A stretch of DNA of 64,000 bases from DASQBT01 sp049578545 (GCA_049578545.1 JBAUMF010000027.1:62001-126000), one strand, 5' to 3'; shown: positions 1 through 9,617, counted from the first letter of the stretch. A program made the numbers and translations. The notes: generated from the sequence alone by a model not told the origin.

Positions 1-1559
1 AACGTCTGATAGTGCTCGGCTTGCAGACCCTCGAGCTTGCCTTGCAGTTCGCGGTGGCTGGCGTCCAGTCGCGGGTCTTCCAGCACGGCGATGAGTTGGC
101 CGGGCTTGACCATGTCGCCGTCGCGCGCCGCCAGGTTGACGATGAAGCCGCTGGTTTCCGCCCTTAGCTGGGCGCGCTCGGGCAGCCACACCACGCCGTC
201 CGCCACGGTGGTGGACGGCATCGGGATGACGCCCACGGCGACAATGGCGAAGATCGCAAGGCCTGCCGTGATCAGCCGTGCGCGCAGCCGCTGCGTGCCC
301 AGCATGGGCGAGAAGAAGGCAAAGCGCAGCACGGTGTAGAGCGGCCGCGCGAGGCTGCTATAGAGCAGGAAAAGGCCTGCGAAGAGGCCAAGGAATACTG
401 ATTGGGACGCCAGCCAGAAGGTGATGAGCATGCTGACGAAGAGCTTGTACAGCCAGGACAGCGGCGCATACAGCAGCAGCCAGACCCCCTCGCTGCGCGA
501 TGGCTCGGGTGACTGCGCGCCCGGCAGCCTGAGGAGATAGCGCTGCGCCAGGTAGGCCCAGTAGCGGCTGCTGCGCGGGGCCAGGTTGGGCAGGTTGAGG
601 GCATCGCTCATCACGTAGTAGCCGTCGAAGCGCAGCAGCGGATTGCCGTTGAACAGCACAGTGGAGACGCTGCCGATAAAGGCAAAGATGAAGGCAATGT
701 CGCGCATCAGGCCCGGCTCAACGTTGAGCCAGACAAACAGCGCGAGGGAGGCGATCAAAAGCTCGGTCATGATGCCCGCTGCGCTGACCATGACGCGCTG
801 ATAGGTGGCGCGGAAGGCGGAAGCTGCGGAGGCATCGACATAGGGCGCCGGCACCAGCACCAGCAGGGCAATGCCCATCTGCGTGACTTCGCCGCCCCAG
901 CGGCGCACCGCCAGACCATGGCCGAGCTCGTGCACCGCCTTGATCAGGGGATAGCACAGCCACATCAGAATCAGGTAGCGCGGCGTCAGCAGATACGTGG
1001 CGGCGTGGGCGCGCAGTTCGCTCCAGTGGGCCAACGCGCTGAGCAGGGCCAGGCCCACAATCACGGCCCACAGCCCCAGCACCCAGGTGCGGAAGATCTG
1101 TTGCGCCAGGCCGTCGAGGCGACGCAGCAGATTTTCGGGGTTGAACAGATTGAGGCGGAACGACAGCGGGTTCAATGAGCTGCGATTCTGCTTGCTGGCG
1201 CGCTCGTCATGCCGTTCGAACAGCGTTTCCACGTCCGACAGCTTGTCCAGCTGCAGCATGCCCGCTTCGGACAATTCACCGATCAGGCGAATGATTTCTT
1301 CCTGCGTGGGCGCATGGTCGCCGAGCTTTGCCAGCAGCACTTCCCAGATTTCATTTGTGGTGTGGCGGCCATTGCAGCGACCGGCGAATTGATAGGCGCT
1401 GTCGTTCAGGCGGTGCTGGCGACCTGTGGCGGTATCGGTAAACACGTACCACAGTGCATCGCGGCTGCTCTGCCGGCGCACCTGGACATGGCCGCCCAGT
1501 TGCGGATGAAGCTGGGCGACACGGAACCAGTTGGAGCTGAACAGCGATTCGGACTTCAT
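1..1559 (-). CDS. M50 (site-2 protease-like) membrane metalloprotease with HlyD-like tail, partial
   Basis: The gene is incomplete because it runs off the left edge; about 519 residues are visible. The ATG at 1559 overlaps the stop of the upstream gene as ATGA, so the two are translationally coupled. The N-terminal ~130 residues are soluble and look PqqD-like or winged-helix-like. A multi-pass membrane region follows and carries HELGH at about residue 210, the HExxH zinc motif of M50 peptidases, then NGNPLLRFDGYY at about residue 300, an M50-type second motif. Near the edge the chain reads as the start of a periplasmic lipoyl/HlyD-like domain and coiled coil. Such proteins usually sit beside HlyD adaptors and are thought to serve export or envelope processing. 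The substrate is unknown. Family call is confident, function is not. Confidence 0.8.
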   Translation of the reverse strand, partial: MKSESLFSSNWFRVAQLHPQLGGHVQVRRQSSRDALWYVFTDTATGRQHRLNDSAYQFAGRCNGRHTTNEIWEVLLAKLGDHAPTQEEIIRLIGELSEAGMLQLDKLSDVETLFERHDERASKQNRSSLNPLSFRLNLFNPENLLRRLDGLAQQIFRTWVLGLWAVIVGLALLSALAHWSELRAHAATYLLTPRYLILMWLCYPLIKAVHELGHGLAVRRWGGEVTQMGIALLVLVPAPYVDASAASAFRATYQRVMVSAAGIMTELLIASLALFVWLNVEPGLMRDIAFIFAFIGSVSTVLFNGNPLLRFDGYYVMSDALNLPNLAPRSSRYWAYLAQRYLLRLPGAQSPEPSRSEGVWLLLYAPLSWLYKLFVSMLITFWLASQSVFLGLFAGLFLLYSSLARPLYTVLRFAFFSPMLGTQRLRARLITAGLAIFAIVAVGVIPMPSTTVADGVVWLPERAQLRAETSGFIVNLAARDGDMVKPGQLIAVLEDPRLDASHRELQGKLEGLQAEHYQT

Positions 1560-3007
1560 GCCCCCCAGGACCACAGCTTGATGCGCACCCAGTTGGCTGC
1601 GCGGTTGACCCAGTTGATCAGCATGGAACGCTTGTCCACGTCGATTTTGGCGAAGCCCTTCATGCCGGGCCGCAGCGCCGGCAGCTTGCCTTCCAGGGCG
1701 GCGTAGACGGGAAAGTAGTGGCGGCCTTCTTCCGTGGTGGCCAGCGGGGTGATGCGCTCAACGCGGAACGGCAGGGTCTGTGAGGGCATGGCTGCCAGGA
1801 TCAGGCGGCCGGTTTGGCCGCGCTTGAGATCGGCAATATCGGATTCATCCGCTTCGATCATCACGCGATAGCCGCTATCCGGTGCCAGGGTCATGAGTTC
1901 GGCCCCGCGCTCGACCGGCGCGCCAACCGACTGGCTGAGGTCGCCCTTGATGACGACCGCGTCAAACGGGGCGCGCAGGCGACTGCGATCAAGCTGCTGC
2001 TGGAGCAGGGCCAGCTTGGCCTGGATGGCATCGGCCTGGCCCTGGTTGACGATGAATTCGGTACGGTCGCTGCGCGCCTGCGCAGAAATGAGGGCGTTTT
2101 CGTGCTGGGCCAGTTCGGCTTCCAGCCCGCGCTGTTCAACCAGCATGTCCTGGTCGGCCAGTTCGGCCAGTACCTGCCCCGCCTTGACCCGATCGCCCGG
2201 CCGGGCATAGACGTTGTGCAGATAGCCGTCCGTGGGAGCCGTGAGGACGCGCTGAATGGATCCTTCGAGTTCAGCCGGGGCGCTGACGTTATGGCTGGTC
2301 GGCAACAACAGCGCCAGGGCCAGAAGTGCAAAGCCGGTGGCGATGCCCGCGATAATGGGCTTGCTGGCAGGCGTGCCGGTATTCAGCAGGGCGGCGAGAT
2401 CCTCGCGGATGCTGGTGCTGAAGCGCCGCCACAGCGGCAGGCCGTTTTCATACTTGAGCGCGAGGAAAGGTGCCAGCATGGCCACCACGCGTTCGATGTG
2501 CGCGGCTTCTGCCTTGCTGAACTCGCTGTTGCGCCGCTCCATGGTCAGGGCACCGATGATCTTGCCGTCAAACGCCAGCGGGGCGGTGCAAATGGCATAA
2601 CCCTGGCGCCGGGCCTGTTCCTCGTGCGCGAGCAAGATGGCGGGCTTGCCGCCATCGGGTTCCGGGTAGACCAGCGTGGCGCCCTGTTCTGCCGCCTCGT
2701 CCATGGCTGCGGCGACCAGCCGTGCGGTTTCCTGGCGCGCATGGACCTCGGCCACATACGAAGCAGCGACGATGCTCATGCCTTCCTTTTCGCGCCAGCC
2801 GATGCTGACGCGCTCGCACCTCAGGCTGCTCGCCAGTTGCTGGGCCAGCGCCGTGGCGGCTTCGTCAAAGCGCTTGCGTCCCAGCAGTTCGGCCTGCAAC
2901 TGCAACAGCTGCTGGGCAGACAGGGCAACCTGCATGGTCTCGGTCGCCACATCGCGGTGTTGCGACACGGCCGGGGTGGCAGGGATTTGCTTGGCTTGGG
3001 TTTGCAT
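1556..3007 (-). CDS. GAF-domain HlyD-family periplasmic adaptor
   Basis: The protein has 483 residues. Residues ~45-185 look like a cytoplasmic GAF sensor domain (RFDEAATALAQQL at the start, closing with AHIERVVAMLAPF). A single membrane segment lies at about 218-237. A periplasmic HlyD/membrane-fusion part follows, with a lipoyl-like half motif near 255-285 (TAPTDGYLHNVYARPGDRVKAGQ), a coiled-coil hairpin near 290-345 and a beta-barrel region ending in RPGMKGFAKID. The architecture suggests an efflux or secretion adaptor whose activity could be tuned by a ligand bound inside the cell; that is inference. It is the first gene of a pair with the downstream M50 protease (ATGA overlap). No inner-membrane ABC or RND pump gene is visible here, so the partner may lie beyond the left edge. 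Confidence 0.8.
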   Translation of the reverse strand: MQTQAKQIPATPAVSQHRDVATETMQVALSAQQLLQLQAELLGRKRFDEAATALAQQLASSLRCERVSIGWREKEGMSIVAASYVAEVHARQETARLVAAAMDEAAEQGATLVYPEPDGGKPAILLAHEEQARRQGYAICTAPLAFDGKIIGALTMERRNSEFSKAEAAHIERVVAMLAPFLALKYENGLPLWRRFSTSIREDLAALLNTGTPASKPIIAGIATGFALLALALLLPTSHNVSAPAELEGSIQRVLTAPTDGYLHNVYARPGDRVKAGQVLAELADQDMLVEQRGLEAELAQHENALISAQARSDRTEFIVNQGQADAIQAKLALLQQQLDRSRLRAPFDAVVIKGDLSQSVGAPVERGAELMTLAPDSGYRVMIEADESDIADLKRGQTGRLILAAMPSQTLPFRVERITPLATTEEGRHYFPVYAALEGKLPALRPGMKGFAKIDVDKRSMLINWVNRAANWVRIKLWSWGA

Positions 3008-3437
3008 TCCGCGCTTCTATCTTTTTTCCATTTGGCTAATTCATTTATCGGCACGGGCCTCGATGTCTTGATGCCGGCTGCGGGGCAGCGCTCTATTGCC
3101 AGGCTGGCACGCTTTTCCGCACGGCTTCAAGCAACAGGAGCGAGTGCAGCGCAGGCGTGGCGGCGCATCCGCTTCCACTGCCCGAAGCCCTTTTGAATCA
3201 GGCGAATAAGGGGGAATCGGCAGGCGTCGCGATATTGGGCATGGGTGAATTCCCACGCTGTTGTTGACGTTAGCCCAGCAGGGCCGTCGGGATATCGACA
3301 AAATGCGGGACATTTACCCTCCAATTCAGTTGACGACGAGCCGACGAACGGCAGCGTTAACCGGCCCTCGATGGCTCCGCCGGGAAGCACAGCCCGGGGC
3401 GATTACAATGGGGGCTGTTCATGTCCCGTGCTCGTTC
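3008..3437. other. Intergenic gap between divergent genes, no gene recognised
   Basis: About 430 bases separate the divergently read GAF-HlyD gene and bioA. Open frames exist on both strands, but none has a recognisable product, a convincing ribosome site or the base pattern of a real gene. The gap must hold the promoters of both flanking genes. I could not identify a convincing biotin-repressor operator or -35/-10 pair. Confidence 0.5.
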
Positions 3438-5006
3438 ATGTCCAGTTCATTGCAGAATCGCTCGCGCCAGTTTCTCTGGCATCCCTGCACCCAGATGAAG
3501 TCGCTGGAAGCCATGCCACCGCTGGCGATTGTGCGTGGCGAAGGACCGTGGCTGATTGATGAATCGGGCAGGCGCTATGTGGATGCGATTTCGAGCTGGT
3601 GGGTCAATCTGTTCGGCCATGCCAACCCGCGCATCAACGCCGCCATCATCGACCAGCTGGGCAGGATTGAGCATGTCATGCTGGCCGGCTGCACCCATGA
3701 GCCGGTGGTGGAGCTGTCGGAGCGGTTATCAAGGCTGACGGGTCTGGGCCACGCGTTTTACGGATCGGATGGGGCGTCGGCGACCGAGATCGCGCTGAAA
3801 ATGAGTTTTCATTACTGGCGCAATGTCGGGCGAACCCGGAAGACGCAGTTTGTCAGCCTGCAGAACGGCTATCACGGCGAGACGCTGGGAGCGCTGTCGG
3901 TGACCGATGTGGCGCTGTTCAAGGATCAGTATGCGCCCTTGCTGCGCCAGTCGGTGCAGATGCCGACGCCGGATGTTCGCCTGGCCGAGCCGGGAGAAAC
4001 GGCCGAGTCTTACGCACTGCGCTGCGCCGATAAGCTGGAGGCGCACCTGGCCGAACATGCAGATGAGACGGCTGCCTTCATTCTCGAACCGCTGGTGCAG
4101 GGCGCGGCAGGCATGGCCATGTATCACCCGGTTTACCTGAGCCGCGCGCGTGAAATCTGCGACCGCCACCAGGTGCATCTGATCGCGGATGAGATCGCGG
4201 TGGGTTTCGGCCGCACGGGAACGATGTTTGCCTTCGACCAGGCTTGCTCTATCTCGCAAGCCACGTCGAATGCCGAAACCGCGTCCCCTTCCCGCTCCCG
4301 GCGCTCCGCGCCCGCCGAGTCCGGTGGACGCACTTCTCGCCGTACAGGAACCATGTTTGACTTTGAACAGGCTCCCTCTGCCTCGCAAGCCACGTCGAAT
4401 GCCGAAACCGCGTCCCCTTCCCGCTCCCGGTGCTCCGCGCCCGCCGAGTCCGGTGGACGCGCTTCTCGCCCCACCGGCACGCTGTTCGCCTGCGAACAGG
4501 CAACCCTGCGGCCTGATTTCATGTGCCTGTCCAAAGGCATTACCGGCGGTTACCTGCCGCTGTCCTGTGTGCTGACGACGGACGAGGTTTACGCCGCTTT
4601 CTATGCTGACGAGACGGCGCGCGGCTTTCTGCATTCCCATTCGTATACCGGCAACCCGCTGGCCTGCCGGGCTGCGCTGGCGGTGCTGGATATCTTCGAA
4701 TCGGAACAGGTTCTTGCCGCTAATCACGCCAAGGCAGATGAATTCAGCAGCGTGCTGGCGGAAGTGGCCGCTCACCCACGAGTCAGCCATTTCCGTCATC
4801 TGGGCATGATCTGGGCGTTTGACGTGAACGATGCCCGGCCAGGATTTTCAGCACGCTGGTATCAGGAGGCGTTAACGCATGGCGTGTTGATGCGACCCAT
4901 CGGCAATTCGGTTTATTTCATGCCGCCCTATGTGATCAACTACGAAGACATGGTGCTTATGGCGAAGTGTGCGCTAACTCTGCTTGACTCTGTTGTGGCA
5001 GGGTGA
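3438..5006 (+). CDS. bioA: Adenosylmethionine-8-amino-7-oxononanoate aminotransferase with in-frame insert
   Basis: BioA transaminates 7-keto-8-aminopelargonate to 7,8-diaminopelargonate in biotin synthesis, using SAM as amino donor and PLP as cofactor. The start at 3438 places the conserved RQFLWHPCTQM near the N terminus. The PLP-pocket motif DEIAVGFGRTGT (Asp about residue 251) and the Schiff-base lysine in CLSKG (about residue 366) are both present. Between them, residues ~260-345 are two tandem 43-residue units that normal BioA lacks. Without them the protein would be about 436 residues, close to the usual size; with them it is 522. The frame is kept, so it may still be active, but the insert sits in the active-site half. 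No other bio gene is nearby. Confidence 0.9.
   Translation: MSSSLQNRSRQFLWHPCTQMKSLEAMPPLAIVRGEGPWLIDESGRRYVDAISSWWVNLFGHANPRINAAIIDQLGRIEHVMLAGCTHEPVVELSERLSRLTGLGHAFYGSDGASATEIALKMSFHYWRNVGRTRKTQFVSLQNGYHGETLGALSVTDVALFKDQYAPLLRQSVQMPTPDVRLAEPGETAESYALRCADKLEAHLAEHADETAAFILEPLVQGAAGMAMYHPVYLSRAREICDRHQVHLIADEIAVGFGRTGTMFAFDQACSISQATSNAETASPSRSRRSAPAESGGRTSRRTGTMFDFEQAPSASQATSNAETASPSRSRCSAPAESGGRASRPTGTLFACEQATLRPDFMCLSKGITGGYLPLSCVLTTDEVYAAFYADETARGFLHSHSYTGNPLACRAALAVLDIFESEQVLAANHAKADEFSSVLAEVAAHPRVSHFRHLGMIWAFDVNDARPGFSARWYQEALTHGVLMRPIGNSVYFMPPYVINYEDMVLMAKCALTLLDSVVAG
4215..4472 (+). repeat. Two tandem 129-bp units inserted in frame within bioA
   Basis: Unit 1 is 4215-4343 and unit 2 is 4344-4472. 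They are nearly identical over most of their length and the period is exactly 129 bases (43 codons). Each unit begins with a variant of the host motif TGTxFxxEQA and then carries about 33 residues rich in Ser, Ala, Pro and Arg (SQATSNAETASPSRSR, then SAPAESGGR). The native gene resumes at 4473 with its own TGTLFACEQA. The unit therefore combines a duplicated scrap of bioA with about 99 bases of unrelated sequence. Confidence 0.9.
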
Positions 5007-5039
5007 AGGTTGCGCACTTGATGCAGACAGCAGGAAAGA

Positions 5040-6449
5040 ATGATGAAACTCAAATTTTTCGGTGCGGCCAGGGAAGTGACCGGTTCCTGCTACCGGGTGG
5101 AAACGGAATCGGTCGGCTTTCTGGTTGATTGCGGCATGTTCCAGGGACGCGATGCGGACAGCAAGAACGAGCATGCGCTTGCCCTCAACGTGAAGGAACT
5201 GGATTTCGTTTTGCTGACGCATGCCCATATCGACCATTCAGGACTGATTCCCAGGCTGGTGGCGGAAGGATTTGACGGACCGATCTATACGACCCGTGCA
5301 ACATGCGACCTGCTGGCCGTGATGCTGCTCGATTCCGCCCACATCCAGGAAAAGGACGCGGAATGGGAAAACGAGCGGGCGCGCAGGGGCGACAAGCGCG
5401 CGGACAAAAATGCAGCGCCGCTGTATACCGTGGCCGAGGCTCGCGCCAGCCTGGACAGCCTGCACCCGGTTGCGTATGACAGCGAGATCAGGCCGCATTC
5501 CACCGTGCGTGTGCATTTCCGCGATGCCGGTCACATCCTCGGTTCGGCGATCGTGGAAATCGACCTCGACACGGAAGGGGTGACCCGCAAGCTGGTGTTC
5601 TCCGGCGACCTTGGCCAGCCCGGCCGCCCGTTGATGAACGATCCGACCCCCATCGAGAAGGCTGATTACCTGATTGTCGAGTCCACGTATGGCAACCGCA
5701 ATCACAAGTCCCTGGAACAGACGATCGAGGAACTGGTGGAGGCGGTCAACACCACGATCGAAAGGGGGCGGGGCAATGTCATCATTCCGGCATTTGCGGT
5801 CGGCCGCACCCAGGAAGTGCTCTACCTGTTGTCAGACCTGGCGCGGCAAGGGCGCATTCACCAGCGTCCGCATGTCTTCGTTGATTCGCCCATGGCGACC
5901 GCGGCAACTGAAATCACTCTCAAGCATCGCGCCATCCTCGACGAGGAAGCGCAGGAGATGTGGCACCGCCACATGAGTGGAAGCGGTGATCTCTCGATCA
6001 AGTTTACTGAAAGCGTAGATGAGTCCAAGGCGATCAACCTGATCAGAAGCGGTGCGATCATCATTTCCGCCAGCGGGATGTGTGATGCAGGCCGCATCAA
6101 GCATCATCTGCGGCACAACCTGCCACGCTCGGAGTGCTGTGTGGTGATCGTCGGCTTCCAGGCCGAAGGCACGCTGGGCCGGCGCCTGGTGGATGGAGCT
6201 TCTACCGTTCGGCTGATGGGCGAGGATGTGCCCGTTCGAGCCCGCATTTACACCATCGGCGGGCTGTCCGCGCATGCCGACCGGGACGCGCTGCTCGGCT
6301 GGCTGCGGCACTTTCGCAAGTCGCCCCGGCAGGTATTCGTGGTGCACGGCGAGGACGAGGTGGCGCAGAATTTCGCCGCCGACCTGAGTTTGAAGTTCAA
6401 GTGGCAGGCCGTTGCGCCTGTGCCGGGACAGGAATTCGACCTGGCCTAA
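5040..6449 (+). CDS. Beta-CASP metallo-beta-lactamase-fold RNA-processing-type hydrolase
   Basis: The protein has 469 residues and matches the bacterial CPSF73/Ysh1-like family. It opens with KLKFFGAAREVTGSCY and has the zinc-binding HAHIDHSG at about residues 60-67, a second metal motif in FRDAGHILGSA, FSGDLG, a beta-CASP insert, and the C-terminal GGLSAHADRD motif. Members are putative endo/exoribonucleases, and the substrate in bacteria is largely unknown. The start is ATG at 5040 (a second ATG at 5043 is equally possible) behind an AGGAAAG ribosome site. The stop overlaps by four bases the stop of the convergent protease gene. Confidence 0.85.
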   Translation: MMKLKFFGAAREVTGSCYRVETESVGFLVDCGMFQGRDADSKNEHALALNVKELDFVLLTHAHIDHSGLIPRLVAEGFDGPIYTTRATCDLLAVMLLDSAHIQEKDAEWENERARRGDKRADKNAAPLYTVAEARASLDSLHPVAYDSEIRPHSTVRVHFRDAGHILGSAIVEIDLDTEGVTRKLVFSGDLGQPGRPLMNDPTPIEKADYLIVESTYGNRNHKSLEQTIEELVEAVNTTIERGRGNVIIPAFAVGRTQEVLYLLSDLARQGRIHQRPHVFVDSPMATAATEITLKHRAILDEEAQEMWHRHMSGSGDLSIKFTESVDESKAINLIRSGAIIISASGMCDAGRIKHHLRHNLPRSECCVVIVGFQAEGTLGRRLVDGASTVRLMGEDVPVRARIYTIGGLSAHADRDALLGWLRHFRKSPRQVFVVHGEDEVAQNFAADLSLKFKWQAVAPVPGQEFDLA

Positions 6450-7246
6450 TTGGCGGATTTCTTCAGCAGTTCCTCGACGTAACGCGACGGAATGGCATAG
6501 CTGATTCCACTTGGATCTGTCAGCGCGGCCTCTTTCGCGCCTTTGACAAAAACGGCATTGACGACCCCATAGACTTCCCCGGTCTCCGGGCTCCACAGCG
6601 GGCTGCCGCTGTTGCCGGGATAGGCAATGGCGTCCAGCTGAAAGATACGGTAGGGGTTGGATGCCTGCCGGATGGCGCGGACGCTGAGAGTGGCGGTATT
6701 TGCCATTGGCGTGTAGATGGGAACAATGGCAGCCAGCCCGGCCCGGTTGGTCGAAGCATTCAGGCCCAGGATCGAACCGATCGGGTAGCCGGTGAAATAG
6801 AGCTGATCGCCTTCCCGCGGCGAGTTTGCCTCATCACCCAGTTTCAGCGGCGGCACGGCCTCCCCCGCAAACTGCAGCAGTGCAAGGTCGTGCTCAGGAT
6901 CGGTGGCGATGACCTTGGCGAGGCGATAGTTGACCTGCTTTCCCTGACCCAGAAATATTGCCCAGGATTCATTCTTGGCCAAATCGAGTAGCGGTTTGAC
7001 GATGTGATAGCAGGTGGCCACGGTCTTGCCATCGCCCACCACGAAACCGGTTCCCTTGAGCTGCCCCCTGGGGCTGCGAAGTGGCTGGTAGGTGCCAATG
7101 CCTACCACGGAAGGCTTGACCCTGAGCAGGGTGTCGGCCACGTCAGCCCAGGCAGGAAAAGCAAAGAGCAACGCCAGCAACAGGCTGGCCCGGGCCTTGC
7201 AGAGCAGATTCTCCGTAGATGTCTTTGCTCCGATGGGGTTTGTCAT
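6446..7246 (-). CDS. Secreted trypsin-like serine protease (S1 family)
   Basis: The protein has 266 residues. I chose the ATG at 7246 because it places a cleavable signal peptide (hydrophobic core SLLLALLFAFPAWA) at residues ~20-34; a start at 7291 would add 15 residues. The catalytic triad is visible: His about 81 in ATCYHIV, Asp about 120 in DPEHDLALLQF, and Ser about 213 in GNSGSPL. No PDZ domain follows, so this is a compact S1 protease rather than a DegP-type protein. It probably acts in the periplasm on unknown substrates. It is divergent from the UDP-sugar dehydrogenase gene, with promoters in the 62-base gap. Confidence 0.8.
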   Translation of the reverse strand: MTNPIGAKTSTENLLCKARASLLLALLFAFPAWADVADTLLRVKPSVVGIGTYQPLRSPRGQLKGTGFVVGDGKTVATCYHIVKPLLDLAKNESWAIFLGQGKQVNYRLAKVIATDPEHDLALLQFAGEAVPPLKLGDEANSPREGDQLYFTGYPIGSILGLNASTNRAGLAAIVPIYTPMANTATLSVRAIRQASNPYRIFQLDAIAYPGNSGSPLWSPETGEVYGVVNAVFVKGAKEAALTDPSGISYAIPSRYVEELLKKSAN

Positions 7247-7308
7247 GAAGCTTGGGTAAAATCGGGCGGGACGAAAAATATTGATCAACATTTAGAGGCC
7301 TTTTTCAA

Positions 7309-8589
7309 ATGAGCATCGTGGCTGTAGTGGGACTGGGCTATGTAGGTTTACCTTTGGCAGCGGAATTCGGCAAGCTATACGACACCATTGGATATGACCT
7401 TTCCGTCGGGAAAATAGAAAGTTACCGGCAATTTTGCGACCCCACTGGCGAAGTTTCAACGGAAAGCCTGAAGGCGGCGACCCGTCTCAAGGTCACCACC
7501 GACCCGGCCGAACTGTCCAGGGCTGATTTCATCATTGTCGCGGTTCCCACGCCGGTGGATGAAGCGCATATCCCTGATTTCTCGCCTCTGGTGGGATCTT
7601 CCACCACCGTAGGCAAGCACATGAAGAAGGGCGCGACCGTGGTATACGAATCCACAGTCTACCCCGGCGCAACCGAAGAAGTGTGCATTCCCATCCTGGA
7701 AAAGAATTCCGGCATGAAGTGGATGCAGGATTTCCATGTCGGCTATTCACCGGAGCGGGTGAATCCGGGTGACAAAGAACACACCATCACCCGGATCAAG
7801 AAAGTGGTTTCGGGTGACGATGCGGCGACCCTGGAAAAGGTAGCGGACTTGTATGGCAGTGTCATCACTGCAGGCGTGCACAAGGCCACATCCATCAAGG
7901 TCGCCGAGGCAGCCAAGGTAATCGAGAATACCCAGCGCGATTTGAATATCGCATTGATGAACGAGCTTGCGCTGATCTTCCACAAAATCGGCATCGATAC
8001 GCTGGAAGTGTTGCAGGCGGCCGGCACCAAGTGGAATTTCCTGCCGTTCCGCCCGGGCCTGGTCGGCGGCCACTGCATCGGCGTGGATCCATACTACCTT
8101 ACCCACAAGGCCGACATGCTGGGTTATCACCCGCAGGTGATTCTGGCCGGTCGCCGCATCAACGATGGCATGGGCGCGTATGTGGCGCAGCAGACCGTCA
8201 AGCAGATGATCGCCAATGGAGTGCAGGTCAAGGGTTCCAGGGTCAATGTACTGGGCCTGACCTTCAAGGAGAACTGCCCCGATCTGCGCAATTCGAAAGT
8301 GGTGGATGTGGTGAAAGAACTCCAGTCGTTTGGCTGCGACGTAAACGTGCATGATCCACTGGGCGAGCCCAAAGAGGCGGAACACGAATATGGCATCAGC
8401 CTGACCCAGTGGGAGAATCTGCCGCAGTGCGACGCGATTGTCGCCGCGGTCGCCCACAAGGCCTACCTCGACAAGCCGTTTGGTCAACTGACGGCAAAGC
8501 TCAAGAAGGGTGGCACCTTCACCGACGTGAAATGCGCTTATGATCCAGCGGCTGTCACTGAGGCCGGCTTCAGGCTCTGGAGGCTTTGA
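7309..8589 (+). CDS. tviB: UDP-N-acetylglucosamine 6-dehydrogenase (TviB/WbpO type)
   Basis: The 426-residue enzyme belongs to the UDP-glucose/GDP-mannose dehydrogenase superfamily. It starts with the NAD-binding [12 protein letters not shown], has the hinge [17 protein letters not shown], and has the catalytic-cysteine motif [15 protein letters not shown] at about residues 248-262. It most resembles enzymes oxidising UDP-GlcNAc (or UDP-GalNAc) to the uronic acid. The next gene is a TviC-type 4-epimerase overlapping by one base, as in Vi antigen and related surface-glycan pathways, which supports UDP-GalNAcA as the joint product. No glycosyltransferase or capsule-export gene is beside them here. 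Confidence 0.85.
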   Translation: MSIVAVVGLGYVGLPLAAEFGKLYDTIGYDLSVGKIESYRQFCDPTGEVSTESLKAATRLKVTTDPAELSRADFIIVAVPTPVDEAHIPDFSPLVGSSTTVGKHMKKGATVVYESTVYPGATEEVCIPILEKNSGMKWMQDFHVGYSPERVNPGDKEHTITRIKKVVSGDDAATLEKVADLYGSVITAGVHKATSIKVAEAAKVIENTQRDLNIALMNELALIFHKIGIDTLEVLQAAGTKWNFLPFRPGLVGGHCIGVDPYYLTHKADMLGYHPQVILAGRRINDGMGAYVAQQTVKQMIANGVQVKGSRVNVLGLTFKENCPDLRNSKVVDVVKELQSFGCDVNVHDPLGEPKEAEHEYGISLTQWENLPQCDAIVAAVAHKAYLDKPFGQLTAKLKKGGTFTDVKCAYDPAAVTEAGFRLWRL

Positions 8590-9617
8590 TGTCGCGTTTC
8601 GCTGCAGTGCAGGCCGAACTTCGGGCCGCGCCCAAGACCTGGCTGGTTACTGGTGCCGCGGGTTTCATCGGCTGCAATCTGGTGGAAGCCCTGCTCAATC
8701 TGGGCCAGAAGGTCGTGGGGCTGGATAATTTCGCCACCGGCTATCAGAAGAATCTGGATCAGGTTGAGGCCAGTGTCGGTGCGGCCAAATGGGCGTACTT
8801 CCAGTTCATTCGCGGCGATATCCGCGAACTGGATGATTGCGCGAGGGCCTGCAAGGGCGTGGATTACGTGCTGCATCAGGCGGCGCTGGGTTCGGTGCCT
8901 CGTTCCATTGAGGATCCGTTGCTGACCAATGCTTCCAATATCACCGGCTTCGTCAACATGCTGGTGGCCAGCCGGGATGCCGGCTGCAGGCGCTTTGTCT
9001 ATGCCGCTTCCAGTTCAACCTACGGCGACCATCCGGGCCTGCCCAAGGTGGAAGACGTGATCGGCAAGCCGCTCTCACCCTATGCGGTCACGAAATATGT
9101 GAACGAACTCTATGCCGATGTGTTTGCGCGCTGTTATGGCACCCAGTCGATCGGCTTGCGCTATTTCAACATCTTTGGTCGCCGTCAGGACCCCAACGGT
9201 GCATACGCTGCGGTCATCCCGCTGTGGATCGCCAGCATGATTCGAAATATGCCGCTGTATATCAACGGCGATGGCGAAACCAGCCGGGATTTCTGCTACA
9301 TCGACAATGTCATCCAGGCCAACATCCTGTCGGCGACGACGGCAAAGCCGGAGGCAATCAATCAGGTCTACAACGTCGCCGTCGGTGACCGCACAACCTT
9401 GAACGATTTGTTCGAAGCGATTCGTGTCAATCTTGTGCCGCGTTTCAAACATCTGGAAAATTTCAAGCCCATCTATCGTGACTTCCGCGCGGGCGATGTG
9501 CGCCACTCACAGGCCGATGTCATGAAGGCGCGCAACCTGTTGGGTTATGAACCCACCCACCAAATGGCCGAGGGGCTGGAAGTGGCGATGGACTGGTATG
9601 TGAACGATTTGTCGTGA
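8589..9617 (+). CDS. tviC: UDP-N-acetylglucosamine (uronic acid) 4-epimerase
   Basis: This is a 342-residue extended short-chain dehydrogenase/reductase. The NAD-binding GAAGFIG lies near residue 25, and the catalytic Ser-Tyr-Lys set is seen as SSSTYGD and YAVTKY. It resembles the TviC/WbpP group, which has a longer N terminus and prefers N-acetylated UDP-sugars. The ATG at 8589 overlaps the stop of tviB (TGATG); a TTG three bases earlier is an alternative. Coupling to tviB indicates that the two enzymes supply UDP-N-acetylgalactosaminuronate or a similar precursor for surface polysaccharide. Confidence 0.85.
   Translation: MSRFAAVQAELRAAPKTWLVTGAAGFIGCNLVEALLNLGQKVVGLDNFATGYQKNLDQVEASVGAAKWAYFQFIRGDIRELDDCARACKGVDYVLHQAALGSVPRSIEDPLLTNASNITGFVNMLVASRDAGCRRFVYAASSSTYGDHPGLPKVEDVIGKPLSPYAVTKYVNELYADVFARCYGTQSIGLRYFNIFGRRQDPNGAYAAVIPLWIASMIRNMPLYINGDGETSRDFCYIDNVIQANILSATTAKPEAINQVYNVAVGDRTTLNDLFEAIRVNLVPRFKHLENFKPIYRDFRAGDVRHSQADVMKARNLLGYEPTHQMAEGLEVAMDWYVNDLS

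Noticed and set aside
1814..3196. A 460-residue open frame opposite the GAF-HlyD gene
   Set aside because: It is a mirror frame of a G+C-rich gene; its translation has no domain and the opposite strand has a complete, recognisable protein.
4215..4472. The bioA repeats as a CRISPR array
   Set aside because: There are only two units, the 129-base period lacks a short repeat/spacer pattern, and the whole stretch is in frame.
3729..4799. A 356-residue frame opposite bioA, including the repeat units
   Set aside because: Its sequence is the complement of bioA codons and has no recognisable motif; bioA has all of its family motifs.
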